64,000 nt of DNA, from NCBI GenBank assembly GCA_963766365.1, contig CAVXZK010000001.1, positions 62,001 to 126,000 on the forward strand, in the 5' to 3' direction. The stretch comes from JALORV01 sp963766365 (GTDB taxonomy: Bacteria > Pseudomonadota > Gammaproteobacteria > Burkholderiales > Burkholderiaceae_F). A model generated the notes under the pieces. That model worked only from the letters and a program-made list of their open reading frames with translations, ran no database searches and was not told the DNA's origin. Both the position numbers and the translations under genes were made by a program. This document shows positions 24,492-34,223 of this stretch, piece after piece (position 1 is the stretch's first letter; every line of letters starts with the position of its first letter).

Positions 24492-26914
24492 CTGCCGCGC
24501 CGGCGCGCGCGTACCTTGCTCCCCCGCAGGCCGACGCCACGGGCGCCCGCACGCGCGGTCTCGCGCTTGTCGATGTCACGCGGCTTGCGAGCCCCTGCCG
24601 CGGCATGCCGCGCCCGTCGCTCCTCGACCGTCTCGCCGCGCTTGCGTTCCTTCTCCTTGGCTTCGGGCAGGTTCGCCGCGAGGATGGCCTTGCGCGTATC
24701 GCCCCGCACCAGCCGGAACTCGATGCGTCGGGCTTCCAGGTCCACACGCGCCACCTGTACGGTCACTCGATCGCCGAGCCGGTAGCGCAGGCCGGTGCGC
24801 TCGCCGCGCAGTTCGTGCAGCGCCTCGTTGAACAGGAAATACTCGGAACCGAGTTCCGAAACGTGAACCAGCCCCTCCACGTAGAGGTCGTCGAGCACGA
24901 TGAACACGCCGAACGGCACGACCGAGCTGACGGTGCCGCTGAACGTTTCGCCAACGCGTTCGCGCATGTAGTAGCTCTTGAGCCAGGCCTCGACATCGCG
25001 CGACGCGTCATCGGCGCGGCGTTCGTTCGCCGAGCAGATCAGGCCAAGTTTCTCCCAGACCGCCACGTCGGCACTCGCCGTGGGCCGTCGATCGCGTCCC
25101 GGCCGCATCGCCGTGCGTGCAGCGCGCGGGGCGACCGCGATCTCGGGGGAACTGCTCACCACAGGCACGTAGGGCTTCTTCCCGAGGCACGCCTTGATCG
25201 CCCGGTGCACCAGCAGATCCGGATAGCGGCGAATGGGTGAAGTGAAGTGCGCGTAGGCCTCGTATGCCAGGCCGAAGTGACCGGAGTTGTGCGGACTGTA
25301 GATCGCCTGCTGCATCGATCGCAGCAACACTGTCTGCAAAAGCTGCGCGTCGGGTCGCGGGCGAATCTTCTTCAGCAGTAACGCGTAGTCGGCGGGCTGC
25401 GGGTCATCTCCGCCCTCGAGGTGCAAGCCGAGCGTCTTCAGCATCGCCCGCACGTTGGCCAGCCGCTCCGGCGTCGGGCCTTCGTGGACACGAAACAGCG
25501 CAGGGTGCTTGCTGCGGGCCAGGAAGTCCGCCGCGCACACGTTGGCGGCCAGCATGCACTCCTCGATCAGCTTGTGCGCATCGTTGCGCACGCGCGGAAC
25601 GATCTTCTCGATGCGGCCATTCACATCGCAGACGATGTAGGTCTCCGTCGTCTCGAGATCGATGGCACCGCGCGACTCGCGTGCGCCGGCCAATGTCTCG
25701 TAGAGCGCATAGAGGTTCTGCAGGTGCGGCAGGACGTCGACGCGCCGATGCGCCGCGCGGCTGCCCGGTACCGAGAGCGCTTCCCAGACTTCGTCGTAAG
25801 TGAGCCGCGCATGCGAATGCATCACAGCGGGGTAGAACTGGTACGCGTCGAGCGCCCCCTTGGCGCTGATCACGCAATCGCACACCATCACCAGGCGATC
25901 GACATCCGGATTCAGCGAGCACAACCCGTTGGAAAGCTTTTCGGGCAGCATCGGAATCACACGCCGAGGGAAGTACACGGAAGTCGATCGATTCTGTGCT
26001 TCGGCATCCAGCGCGTCGCCCGATTTGACGTAGTGACTGACATCGGCGATCGCAACGATCAGTCGCCAGCCCTTCTTGCGCCCGCCCGTGGGTTCGCAAT
26101 AGACCGCATCGTCGAAGTCGCGTGCATCCTCGCCATCGATGGTGACCAGGGCAACGTCGCGCAGGTCAACGCGGTTGCGCAAGTCGCGCGGCTGCACGGT
26201 ATCCGGGAGGTCGTTGGCAAGCGCCAGGGCTTCCGCCGGAAACTCGTGCGGCACCAGGAACTTCCGCACCGCGATCTCGATCTCCATGCCGGGATCGTCG
26301 ATGGCGCCGAGCACTTCGATGACGCGCCCGACCGGCTCCACATAGCGCTGCGGCTGCTGCAGGATCTCGACGACGACGACCTGGCCGGGCTCGGCCGACA
26401 GCGTCGCGCCAGGCGGCACGAGGATGTCGTGCTGGATGCGCTGGTCCTCGGGAACGACGATCGTCACGCCACGCTCATTGAGCAGGCGGCCGACCAACTT
26501 GTTGGTACGGCTCTCGATGACCTCGACTATCTCGCCTTCCGGCCGACCGCGCCGGTCGGTGCCCGAGACTCGCGCGAGCACCCGGTCACCGTGCAGCACC
26601 TTGCTCATCTCGTGCTCGGAGAGCACGAGATCCTGGCCGCCGTCATCGCGGATCAGGAAACCGTAGCCGTCGCGATGGCCCTGCACCTGGCCAGAGATCA
26701 GGTTGGCCCGCGCCGCAACCAGCAGCAGGCCGGCGCGATTGCGGACAATTCGCCCTGCCCGCTCGAGTTCCTCGATCTCGGCGTTAAAATTCGAACGCGC
26801 TTCGTCGGTGACGTGAAGACGCTCGGAAAGCTCCTGCGGGGTAAGCGGCGCGCGCGCCGCGGTCAGCGCCTGCAGGATCGAGTCGCTGTCAATATGAGTT
26901 GTTTTTGATGTCAA
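24488..26914 (-). CDS. rnr: Ribonuclease R
   Basis: RNase R is a processive 3'-5' exoribonuclease for structured RNA and mRNA quality control. The 808-residue product has an N-terminal winged-helix/cold-shock region, the RNB catalytic domain (TIDGEDARDFDDAV with four acidic residues, later TSPIRRYPDLLVHR), an S1 domain (VGETFSGTVSSVVPFGVFI) and a Lys/Arg-rich tail. The start is a TTG with no clear Shine-Dalgarno; an in-frame stop three codons upstream rules out a longer form, and homologues begin here. Confidence 0.96.
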   Translation of the reverse strand: MTSKTTHIDSDSILQALTAARAPLTPQELSERLHVTDEARSNFNAEIEELERAGRIVRNRAGLLLVAARANLISGQVQGHRDGYGFLIRDDGGQDLVLSEHEMSKVLHGDRVLARVSGTDRRGRPEGEIVEVIESRTNKLVGRLLNERGVTIVVPEDQRIQHDILVPPGATLSAEPGQVVVVEILQQPQRYVEPVGRVIEVLGAIDDPGMEIEIAVRKFLVPHEFPAEALALANDLPDTVQPRDLRNRVDLRDVALVTIDGEDARDFDDAVYCEPTGGRKKGWRLIVAIADVSHYVKSGDALDAEAQNRSTSVYFPRRVIPMLPEKLSNGLCSLNPDVDRLVMVCDCVISAKGALDAYQFYPAVMHSHARLTYDEVWEALSVPGSRAAHRRVDVLPHLQNLYALYETLAGARESRGAIDLETTETYIVCDVNGRIEKIVPRVRNDAHKLIEECMLAANVCAADFLARSKHPALFRVHEGPTPERLANVRAMLKTLGLHLEGGDDPQPADYALLLKKIRPRPDAQLLQTVLLRSMQQAIYSPHNSGHFGLAYEAYAHFTSPIRRYPDLLVHRAIKACLGKKPYVPVVSSSPEIAVAPRAARTAMRPGRDRRPTASADVAVWEKLGLICSANERRADDASRDVEAWLKSYYMRERVGETFSGTVSSVVPFGVFIVLDDLYVEGLVHVSELGSEYFLFNEALHELRGERTGLRYRLGDRVTVQVARVDLEARRIEFRLVRGDTRKAILAANLPEAKEKERKRGETVEERRARHAAAGARKPRDIDKRETARAGARGVGLRGSKVRARRRGR

Positions 26915-26976
26915 TGGATTGGTTCAGGAATGGGTTGGAACCCGCCCGGCTTGAGTCAGCAGCCAGAGTAGCGCAT

Positions 26977-27004
26977 TTGACATGGCAGTCGCCGTCGCTA
27001 GAAT
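26977..27004 (+). promoter_or_regulatory. Sigma-70 promoter of tRNA-Leu
   Basis: A consensus TTGACA (26977-26982) and TAGAAT (26999-27004) stand 16 bases apart. The tRNA begins 15 bases after the -10. Confidence 0.85.
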
Positions 27005-27019
27005 CTCGGGCTCACCTGT

Positions 27020-27104
<85 letters not shown>

Positions 27105-27114
27105 AGCTCTTCTG

Positions 27115-27137
27115 AAGGCCGGCAACGCCGGCCTTTT
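27115..27137 (+). terminator. Terminator after tRNA-Leu
   Basis: The 9-base stem AAGGCCGGC/GCCGGCCTT has an AAC loop and runs into four T. Confidence 0.85.
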
Positions 27138-27231
27138 GCATTATCGCGCCCAGGTAACAGAGCACCTGCATGGTCTGCGCGAGGGCGAAACTGGCCGCGC
27201 ATATCTTCTTGAAGGTGAAGGCCAACCACCC

Positions 27232-27750
27232 TCACGCTGCGCCACTGCGCAGCCGCGCAGCGAGCTTCTCCGGGCCCATTGCATCGTAGACCTCGAACGG
27301 CTGGTGAATCCACGGATTCGTGGGCAGGTACTCGACGTAGTAGTCGGGCACGAAGGTCGAGCAGGCCTTGTACCAGACGACTGCAGTACGGATCTCGGAT
27401 ACGGCGGGAAAGCGCTGCTTCAGGTGTTCGATGACGCGCCCCAGCGTGACGCCGGAGTCAACCAGGTCGTCGACGAGCAACAGGTTCCCTCCCAGGGTGC
27501 CCTTCGTCATCGTGATGTATTCGCCGACATCCAGCGCACCCTGTGACCGGCCCGCGGCTTCGCGGTACGAACTGGCCGCCAGTATCGCGAGCGGCATGTC
27601 GTAAATGCGGGAAATGATGTCGCCGACGCGCAGCCCGCCGCGCGCCAGGCACAGCAGCGAATCGAACTGCCACCCCGACTCGTGTATCGAAAGGCTCAGG
27701 CGCTCGATCAGCCGGTGATACTGATCCCAGTTAACGTAGAGATCCTTCAC
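27232..27750 (-). CDS. Phosphoribosyltransferase of the hypoxanthine/xanthine type
   Basis: This is a type I PRTase-fold protein. The 172-residue product has the PRPP loop LLVDDLVDSGVT (residues 91-102) and the family ending YLPTNPWIHQPFEVYD. This subgroup is common in betaproteobacteria next to purA and is usually annotated as a hypoxanthine or xanthine phosphoribosyltransferase; the true base is not proven. Start GTG 27750 gives VKDLYVNWDQYH, the usual N-terminus; an in-frame TTG lies four codons upstream. It is 8 bases after the purA stop, consistent with a purine salvage role. Confidence 0.88.
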   Translation of the reverse strand: MKDLYVNWDQYHRLIERLSLSIHESGWQFDSLLCLARGGLRVGDIISRIYDMPLAILAASSYREAAGRSQGALDVGEYITMTKGTLGGNLLLVDDLVDSGVTLGRVIEHLKQRFPAVSEIRTAVVWYKACSTFVPDYYVEYLPTNPWIHQPFEVYDAMGPEKLAARLRSGAA

Positions 27751-27758
27751 GGCGCCAT

Positions 27759-29051
27759 TCAACGGAACGGATGGCGCAGCACAATCGTCTGTTCGCGATC
27801 CGGGCCGGTGGAAACCAGGTCGATCGGGACGCCAAGGACATCGGCAAGTCGCTCCAGATAGCGTCTTGCATTCGCCGGCAACCCATCCCATGAACGGACA
27901 CCGAACGTCGACTCGGTCCAGCCCGGGAACTCCTCGTAGATCGGCTCGCAGCGCTCGACCGCATCGGCGCCGTACGGGAGGATGTCGACATCGCGGCCGT
28001 CGAAGCGGTAGCCGACGCCGAGCTTGACCACCGGCAGGCCATCGAGAACATCCAGCTTGGTTATGCACAGGCCGGTCGTGCCGTTCAGTTGCACGGCGCG
28101 ACGAAGCCCCGACGCATCGAACCAGCCGCAGCGTCGCGGCCGGCCCGTGACGGAACCGAACTCCTGCCCGCGATCACGCAGTTGCTCGCCGGTCGCATCG
28201 ATCAGTTCAGTAGGGAACGGACCGGAGCCGACACGCGTCGAGTACGCCTTCGTGATGCCCAGCACATAGTCGAGCCGCTGCGGAGCGACTCCGGCTCCGG
28301 CCGACGCGGCACCTGCCACGGTATTGCTGGACGTGACATATGGATAGGTTCCGTGGTCGACGTCGAGCAGCGTCCCCTGCGCGCCCTCGAACAACAGCCG
28401 AGCGCCGCGTGCCATGACGGCGTTCAACCGGTGCGAGACGTCAGCGATCATCGGCTTCAGCCGATCGGCCAGCGCCAGCGTTTCGTCGATGACCTTGCCC
28501 GCGTCAACAGGAGCCGCGCCGAAATAGTGCTCGAGCACGAAGTTGTGGAAGTCCAGCGCCGCGCGTACGCCGTCGCCGAACCGCGTGGCGTCGAACAGGT
28601 CCTGTGCACGCACCGCCCGCCGTCCGACCTTGTCCTCGTAGGCCGGGCCGATGCCGCGACCGGTGGTGCCGATCTTGGCCTCACCGCGTTTGGCCTCACG
28701 CGCCTTGTCGAGCGCGACGTGGTACTCGAGGATGAGCGGGCAGTTGCCGCTGATCGCCATGCGTGACGCGACATCCACGCCGGCCGCCTGCAGCTCGTCG
28801 ACTTCCGCGAGCAGCGCGGTGGGTGACAGCACGACCCCGTTGCCGATGTAGCAGGCCGTCTTCGGCCGCAGGATTCCCGACGGAATCAGGCGCAGGATCG
28901 TCTTCTTGCCGCCGATCACCAGCGTGTGCCCGGCGTTGTGCCCTCCCTGGAAGCGGACGACGCCGTCGACGTCCTCCGTGAGCCAGTCGACGATCTTGCC
29001 CTTGCCTTCGTCGCCCCATTGGGTGCCGACGACGACCACGTTCTGTGCCAT
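27759..29051 (-). CDS. purA: Adenylosuccinate synthetase
   Basis: PurA joins IMP and aspartate with GTP to form adenylosuccinate. The 430-residue product has the GTP/IMP loop GTQWGDEGKGK near residue 9, GGHNAGHT, and the C-terminal GTP-binding segment TGPDREQTI. It follows hisZ, the usual order downstream of hflKC. Confidence 0.97.
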   Translation of the reverse strand: MAQNVVVVGTQWGDEGKGKIVDWLTEDVDGVVRFQGGHNAGHTLVIGGKKTILRLIPSGILRPKTACYIGNGVVLSPTALLAEVDELQAAGVDVASRMAISGNCPLILEYHVALDKAREAKRGEAKIGTTGRGIGPAYEDKVGRRAVRAQDLFDATRFGDGVRAALDFHNFVLEHYFGAAPVDAGKVIDETLALADRLKPMIADVSHRLNAVMARGARLLFEGAQGTLLDVDHGTYPYVTSSNTVAGAASAGAGVAPQRLDYVLGITKAYSTRVGSGPFPTELIDATGEQLRDRGQEFGSVTGRPRRCGWFDASGLRRAVQLNGTTGLCITKLDVLDGLPVVKLGVGYRFDGRDVDILPYGADAVERCEPIYEEFPGWTESTFGVRSWDGLPANARRYLERLADVLGVPIDLVSTGPDREQTIVLRHPFR

Positions 29052-29062
29052 GCGGTTGTGTC

Positions 29063-30235
29063 CTATTTCACGGGCGCTGCAATGTCGCGGGCGGCAAGTT
29101 GCCAGTCGCTGCCCACGAGCCTCAGTTCGCGGTCAAAGATGAAGTCCCCCGGCTCCGCACTGCCCACTTCGTCGGGCAGGCGCTGAACCACGATCTCGCC
29201 GTCCTTGCGCAGTCGGCGAACGGTCTCGCGCAGATTCTGGTCGTCGCCGACCGGCGCCAGTATGGCCCGGAGCGAGTCCACGCCCAGCAGTCCAGCCAGG
29301 TCGCGCAAGTAGATTGAAAAGCCCACCGCGGGTCGCGCGCGACCGAAGACCTTGCCGATGTTGTCATAGCGCCCGCCCCGCAGGACGGCACTCGGCAGTT
29401 CCTGGGCGTGCACCGCAAACGTCACGCCAGTGTGGTAGCGATAGCCGTGCAGGTCCGCGAGATCCAGCGTCACCGCATCGGCGCCGCACCGCGCGGCCAG
29501 GTACCCGAGGCTGTCAAGCGCCGCGTGGATCGAAGGATCGTCGGGAAGCACGCGTCGCGCGTCATCGAGGACGTCCAACCCGCCGCCAAGTCGCGCCAGC
29601 GCCAGCAGGCCGTCACTCACACCCACCGGCAGACCCTGAACGGTTTCGCGCAGGGCCGGAGTGTCCTTCGTACTGAGAGCCGCAAGGATCTCATCTTCCA
29701 CCGCGTCCGAAAGCTTCGCCATGTCGAGCAAGGCGCGGACGACGCCGGTGTGGCCGAGATCCAGGCTGACGCGCGGCAGTCCAGCCACCCGCAGCGAAGC
29801 CACCGCCAGTTCCAGCACTTCGAGATCGGCAGCGGGGCCCCCGGCCCCGTACAACTCGGCACCGATCTGCAGCGGCTCCCTGACAGCGAGGGGATGCTGC
29901 GGTCGCGTATGCAGCACGCTGCCCGCATAGCAGAGGCGCACCACTCCTGAGCGATTCAAAATGTGCGCGTCGATGCGCGCGACCTGGGGTGTGGTGTCGG
30001 CGCGCAGGCCGAGCATCCGACCGCTTGCCTGGTCGACCAGCTTGAAGGTGCGCAGGTCGAGGTCACTGCCACTGCCGGTGAGCAACGAATCGATGTACTC
30101 GATCAGTGGCGGGATGACGAGTTCGTAGCCATAACTCGAATAGAGGTCGAGCAGTGCGCGGCGGATCTCCTCGACGCGACGCGCCTCGCGTGGCAGGACG
30201 TCAGAGATGTTCTCGGGAAGCAGCCAACGCAGCAT
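29063..30235 (-). CDS. hisZ: ATP phosphoribosyltransferase regulatory subunit HisZ
   Basis: HisZ resembles a histidyl-tRNA synthetase catalytic core without tRNA charging and activates short-form HisG in the first histidine step. The 390-residue product starts MLRWLLPENISDVLPREA and has the class II motif 2-like LRADTTPQVARIDAH and LRGGRYDNIG near the end of the core. hisG is not in the window. A full hisS occurs separately at 37.4 kb, so this is not the synthetase. Confidence 0.94.
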   Translation of the reverse strand: MLRWLLPENISDVLPREARRVEEIRRALLDLYSSYGYELVIPPLIEYIDSLLTGSGSDLDLRTFKLVDQASGRMLGLRADTTPQVARIDAHILNRSGVVRLCYAGSVLHTRPQHPLAVREPLQIGAELYGAGGPAADLEVLELAVASLRVAGLPRVSLDLGHTGVVRALLDMAKLSDAVEDEILAALSTKDTPALRETVQGLPVGVSDGLLALARLGGGLDVLDDARRVLPDDPSIHAALDSLGYLAARCGADAVTLDLADLHGYRYHTGVTFAVHAQELPSAVLRGGRYDNIGKVFGRARPAVGFSIYLRDLAGLLGVDSLRAILAPVGDDQNLRETVRRLRKDGEIVVQRLPDEVGSAEPGDFIFDRELRLVGSDWQLAARDIAAPVK

Positions 30236-30298
30236 GGCGTGAACGTGGGACGAGGGCGTGGCAGCTCGGCGGCAACGCCGCGGCTCTTGAGGTCGGCT

Positions 30299-30484
30299 TC
30301 AGTTCAGAAACCAGAACAATAGCGCGCCACCGATCACGGCAATCAGCCCGAAGAACCGGATCTGGCCATCGTTCAGCTCGGTCACGCGCTGGAACATCTG
30401 TCGCCAGGCCGCGGGAGCCAGTAGAGGCAGGATTCCCTCGAGCACCAGCATCAGCCCGAACGCCAGCGCCAGCGTCTCGAACAT
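30299..30484 (-). CDS. DUF2065 small membrane protein (YjeT-like)
   Basis: This 61-residue protein has two hydrophobic helices joined by the family phrase AWRQMFQRVTELNDGQIRFFGL. The function is unknown. It overlaps the hflC stop by one base (TGATG) and typically follows hflC in proteobacteria. Confidence 0.85.
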   Translation of the reverse strand: MFETLALAFGLMLVLEGILPLLAPAAWRQMFQRVTELNDGQIRFFGLIAVIGGALLFWFLN

Positions 30485-31368
30485 CAGCGGCGCGGTGCCG
30501 GCGCAGCATCCGGCGATTTCATGTACTGGAAGAATTCTGACGACGGATCGACGACCAGCACGTCATTGCGGTTGCGGAAGCTCGTGCGATACGCCTCGAG
30601 GCTGCGATAGAAGCGCGCGAACTCCGGATTCTGGCCGAAGGACTGCGCGTAGAGTGCCGACGCCTTGGCATCGCCGTCGCCGCGGAGCTTCTGCGCATCG
30701 CGGTAGGCCTCGGACAGCAGAACTTCCTTCTGGCGGTCGGCATCGGCACGGATCTTCTCGCTCTCGGCCGAACCGATCGAACGCTGCTCGTTCGCCACCC
30801 GCTTGCGCTCGGCCTCCATCCGGCGGTACACCGACTCGCTGATCTCCGGCACGAAGTCGACGCGCTTCAGCCGTACGTCGACGATCTCGACGCCGAGGGT
30901 CTTGGTGCGCTCCTGAACCGAGGCGCGGATTTCTTCCATCGCCTTGTCGCGCTCGCGCGAGGTGATCTCGTTCACCGTGCGCTTGTTCACCGCCTGGTTG
31001 AGCGCGTCGCGCACCAGGGTGCCGATGCGGTCCTCCGCAGAACGTTCCCCGGCAGGAAAGCTGACGCGGAACAGGCGCGGGTCGACGATACGCCATTTGA
31101 CGAAGGAGTCGATCAGCAGGTTCTTCTTCTCGGACGTCTGCACGCGATCGGTGACCGGCGTATCGAGCGTCAGGATGCGTCGGTCCTGGTATTCGACGTT
31201 CTGTAGCAACGGAACGCGGAAGTACAGGCCGGGCTCCGTCACCACGCGCGTGATCTGCCCAAGCTGGTAGACGATGGCGTACTGACGCTGATCGACGATG
31301 AAGGTGCTCGCGCGCACGATGAACGCGACCACGACGAAACCGATGACGGCGGCAAGTATGCGGTTCAT
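30484..31368 (-). CDS. hflC: HflC, SPFH-domain regulator of FtsH
   Basis: HflC assembles with HflK into a large periplasmic cage around the FtsH protease. The 294-residue product has one N-terminal membrane helix (about 5-22), the opening FIVDQRQYAIVYQLG, an SPFH/band 7 domain and a C-terminal coiled coil. It starts 9 bases after hflK. Confidence 0.95.
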   Translation of the reverse strand: MNRILAAVIGFVVVAFIVRASTFIVDQRQYAIVYQLGQITRVVTEPGLYFRVPLLQNVEYQDRRILTLDTPVTDRVQTSEKKNLLIDSFVKWRIVDPRLFRVSFPAGERSAEDRIGTLVRDALNQAVNKRTVNEITSRERDKAMEEIRASVQERTKTLGVEIVDVRLKRVDFVPEISESVYRRMEAERKRVANEQRSIGSAESEKIRADADRQKEVLLSEAYRDAQKLRGDGDAKASALYAQSFGQNPEFARFYRSLEAYRTSFRNRNDVLVVDPSSEFFQYMKSPDAAPAPRR

Positions 31369-31377
31369 AGCCTGTCC

Positions 31378-32628
31378 TCAGCGAACTTCGCGATCACGGC
31401 TTCGCAGCGAGGAGTCGCGCGTACGCCCATCGCTTGCCGGCGCGGGCTCGGGGGCCGGCGTCACCGTCGTGGCGCGCGGCGCCATCGCGTCCTGGGTCAC
31501 CTGCTGCATGAGCTTGTCGAACGGCAAATACAGGAGCTGGTTGCTGCTGCGCGAATCGACCATCACCTTGGTGGTGTTGGTAAATACCTGCTGCATCGTC
31601 TCGAGGTACATCCGGTCACGAGTGACCGCCGGGGCTTTCTGGTATTCCGCGAGGATCTGACGGAACCGCGAAGTATCACCCTCGGCAGTCTGCACGATGC
31701 GTGTGCGGTAGCCCTCGGCCTCCTGCATCAGGCGGGCGGCCGCACCACGCGCCTTCGGCACGACGTCGTTGGCGTAGGCCTGCCCTTCGTTGATCTGCCG
31801 CTCCCGGTCCTGCCCTGCCTTCACCGCATCGTCGAACGCCGCCTGCACCTGCTCCGGGGGCTGCGCGTTCTGGATCGCGACCGCCGAAACCAGGATGCCG
31901 GTGCCGTAGCGATCGAGCATTTCCTGCATGCGGCTGCGAACCTCGTCGGCAATCTGCTGGCGCGACTCGTACAGGACCGAGTCCATCTTCTGCCGGCCAA
32001 GGACTTCGCGCATCGCCGATTCCGCGGCCTGGATCACGGCAGCCGTCGGATTCTTGCTGTTGAAGAGATAGTCACGCGCGCCGTCGTCCTTGATGCGAAA
32101 CTGCACCTCGAAGTGAATGTCGACGATGTTTTCATCGTCGGTCAGCATCAGCGCTTCCTTGACGCGTTCCGGGCGCCCGCGCGCCCCGACCTCGACCTTG
32201 CGCAAGGAAAGGATGTCGACCAGTTCGCTCGACTGCACCGGCCACGGCATGCGCCAGCGGAAGCCCGGACTGGTCGTCTCCGCGTAGCGGCCGAAAGTGG
32301 TCACGACGCCGACCTGTCCTTCCGGGACAATGTAGAAACCGCTGGCAAGCCACAGCAGGCCAGCGACGCCGAGTAGCGCGGCAAGGCCGATTCCAGTGCC
32401 CTTGGGGCTGACACTGAAATTGCCCATGCCGCCGCCGCCGCGCGAGCCGCCAGACTTGCGGCCGAAGAGCCCGTTCAGTCGACGATTGAAGTCGCGCCAG
32501 AGCTCCTCGAGATCCGGTGGGCCTTCGCCGTTCGGACGCTGCGGACGGCGCGGCGGTTCGCGCTCGCCGTCGCTATTCGATCCGCCCGAACCGCCACCGC
32601 GGCCCCACTGGGGGTCGTTGAGTGACAT
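31378..32628 (-). CDS. hflK: HflK, SPFH-domain regulator of FtsH
   Basis: This is the partner of HflC. The 416-residue product has a Gly/Pro/Arg-rich cytoplasmic N-terminus (DPQWGRGGGSGG), a membrane helix near 81-102, a band 7 domain with VPEGQVGVVTTFGRY, a coiled coil and an Ala/Pro-rich tail. It is part of hfq-hflX-hflK-hflC. Confidence 0.95.
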   Translation of the reverse strand: MSLNDPQWGRGGGSGGSNSDGEREPPRRPQRPNGEGPPDLEELWRDFNRRLNGLFGRKSGGSRGGGGMGNFSVSPKGTGIGLAALLGVAGLLWLASGFYIVPEGQVGVVTTFGRYAETTSPGFRWRMPWPVQSSELVDILSLRKVEVGARGRPERVKEALMLTDDENIVDIHFEVQFRIKDDGARDYLFNSKNPTAAVIQAAESAMREVLGRQKMDSVLYESRQQIADEVRSRMQEMLDRYGTGILVSAVAIQNAQPPEQVQAAFDDAVKAGQDRERQINEGQAYANDVVPKARGAAARLMQEAEGYRTRIVQTAEGDTSRFRQILAEYQKAPAVTRDRMYLETMQQVFTNTTKVMVDSRSSNQLLYLPFDKLMQQVTQDAMAPRATTVTPAPEPAPASDGRTRDSSLRSRDREVR

Positions 32629-32689
32629 GCGTGTCCTAAAGAAAAGAGAGTTGAACCATAGCCATCATCGATTCCACGCGGCAGTGATG

Positions 32690-33856
32690 CTAGACCACGG
32701 CGGCAGGGGTCCAGACAGGGGAACTTTCGGGATGGGCGGCCTTGCGGGCGCGCTGCGCATACTCAACGATAGCTTCGCGCAGCAGATCAAGGCCTTGACC
32801 GGTCTTCGCACTGACCGAAACGGCAGCGATGCTACCACAGGGGTCACGCTCGATTGCGGTCGCGCGGCCCGATGCGTCGATCTTGTTGAAAACGACGAGG
32901 CGGGGCACCGAACCTGCGCCGATCTCCTCGAGGACCTGATCGACCTCCGCCATCTGCTCGGCGCGGGCCGGCGACGAGCTGTCGACCACATGCAGCAGCA
33001 GGTCCGCCTCCGCGGTCTCGTCCAAAGTCGACTTGAACGCCTCGACCAGCTGGTGTGGCAAGCCGCGGATGAACCCAACAGTGTCCGACAGCACGACCGT
33101 CTCGCCTTCGCCCAGATGCAGGCGACGGGCCGTCGTGTCGAGTGTGGCGAAAAGCTGGTCGGCGGCGTAGGCGCCAGCCCGGGTCAACGCATTGAACAGC
33201 GTGGACTTGCCGGCATTCGTGTAACCAACGAGGGACACGGACAGGACGTCCCGACGCGAGCGCGCCCGTCGGCGCGTGCGGCGCTGGCGTTCGAGCTGCT
33301 TCAGGCGTTCGCGCAACTGCTTCACGCGCACTCCGATCATTCGGCGGTCCAGTTCGATCTGTTTTTCGCCCGGGCCGCCGGTCTTGCCAAGACCGCCGCG
33401 CTGCCGCTCCAGGTGGGACCAGCCGCGCACCAGCCGGGTCGATAGGTGCTCGAGCTGCGCCAACTCAACCTGCAGCTTGCCTTCGCGGCTGCGCGCGCGC
33501 TGCGAGAAGATATCGAGGATCAGCGCGGTGCGATCCAGTACCCATAGTCCCAGCGTGCGCCCGAGATTGCGTTGCTGCGCCGGCGACAGTGCGACGTCGA
33601 AGACCACCAGGCCCGCCTCACCCGCTTCTGCCATCGCCTTGATTTCCTCAACCTTGCCGGCGCCGACGTAGTGCGCAGGGTCGGGCCGGTCCCGGCGTAC
33701 CGCAATGTGCCCGGCGGGCGTCAGGCCCGCCGACAGCACGAGTTGCGTGAGTTCCTCGACCGCGTCGCGATCGTCGCGCCGGCCTTTCGCCACGCTGACG
33801 AGCAGCGCCCGCTCGGCACGACCGGCACGCTCGCTTTCAACCTGGAAGACAGTCAG
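32690..33856 (-). CDS. hflX: GTPase HflX
   Basis: HflX is a ribosome-binding GTPase that splits stalled or heat-damaged 70S ribosomes. It has an N-terminal nucleotide-independent domain (VGAGKVEEIKAMAE, LSPAQQRNLGR), a coiled linker with GGPGEKQIELDRRMI, and a G domain with GYTNAGKST, DTVGFIRGLP and NKID. The first conventional start is GTG 33793, but the conserved first strand ERALLVSV lies upstream of it in frame. The only plausible start that includes it is CTG 33856, overlapping the hfq stop as CTGA. The longer form is 388 residues; the GTG form is 367. Confidence 0.9.
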   Translation of the reverse strand: MTVFQVESERAGRAERALLVSVAKGRRDDRDAVEELTQLVLSAGLTPAGHIAVRRDRPDPAHYVGAGKVEEIKAMAEAGEAGLVVFDVALSPAQQRNLGRTLGLWVLDRTALILDIFSQRARSREGKLQVELAQLEHLSTRLVRGWSHLERQRGGLGKTGGPGEKQIELDRRMIGVRVKQLRERLKQLERQRRTRRRARSRRDVLSVSLVGYTNAGKSTLFNALTRAGAYAADQLFATLDTTARRLHLGEGETVVLSDTVGFIRGLPHQLVEAFKSTLDETAEADLLLHVVDSSSPARAEQMAEVDQVLEEIGAGSVPRLVVFNKIDASGRATAIERDPCGSIAAVSVSAKTGQGLDLLREAIVEYAQRARKAAHPESSPVWTPAAVV

Positions 33857-34086
33857 GAGTCGGACTCCGCGGTGAGATTGACCGGACGCGCGGGCACGAC
33901 GGTGGAGATCGCGTGCTTGTAGACCATCTGCGTCACGGTATTGCGCAACAGGACGACATACTGGTCAAAGGATTCGATCTGGCCTTGCAGCTTGATGCCG
34001 TTGACCAGGTAGATCGAGACCGGGATGTGTTCCTTGCGCAGTGCGTTAAGAAACGGGTCTTGTAGTAATTGCCCTTTGTTGCTCAT
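33853..34086 (-). CDS. hfq: RNA chaperone Hfq
   Basis: Hfq is a hexameric Sm-like protein that pairs small RNAs with mRNAs. The 77-residue product begins MSNKGQLLQDPFLNALRKEHIPV and holds the Sm2 motif YKHAIST. Only a short C-terminal tail is present. It lies upstream of and overlaps hflX. Confidence 0.97.
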   Translation of the reverse strand: MSNKGQLLQDPFLNALRKEHIPVSIYLVNGIKLQGQIESFDQYVVLLRNTVTQMVYKHAISTVVPARPVNLTAESDS

Positions 34087-34223
34087 TGTGTTGGCTCCAG
34101 CGGTTTGACGCCGCTTGTTGTATTCGGTTCAGGAGGAGGAGAACCGACCGTCGCGAGTCTGCAAATGGGGACGGGGCCACGCGGTTCAATGTAAAGCAAA
34201 ACCCGGGCCTTGGCCAAACCGCC

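Noticed and set aside
29063..30235. A second histidyl-tRNA synthetase
   Set aside because: It lacks the C-terminal anticodon domain and catalytic histidine motifs, and lies by purA like HisZ; the true hisS is at 37.4 kb.
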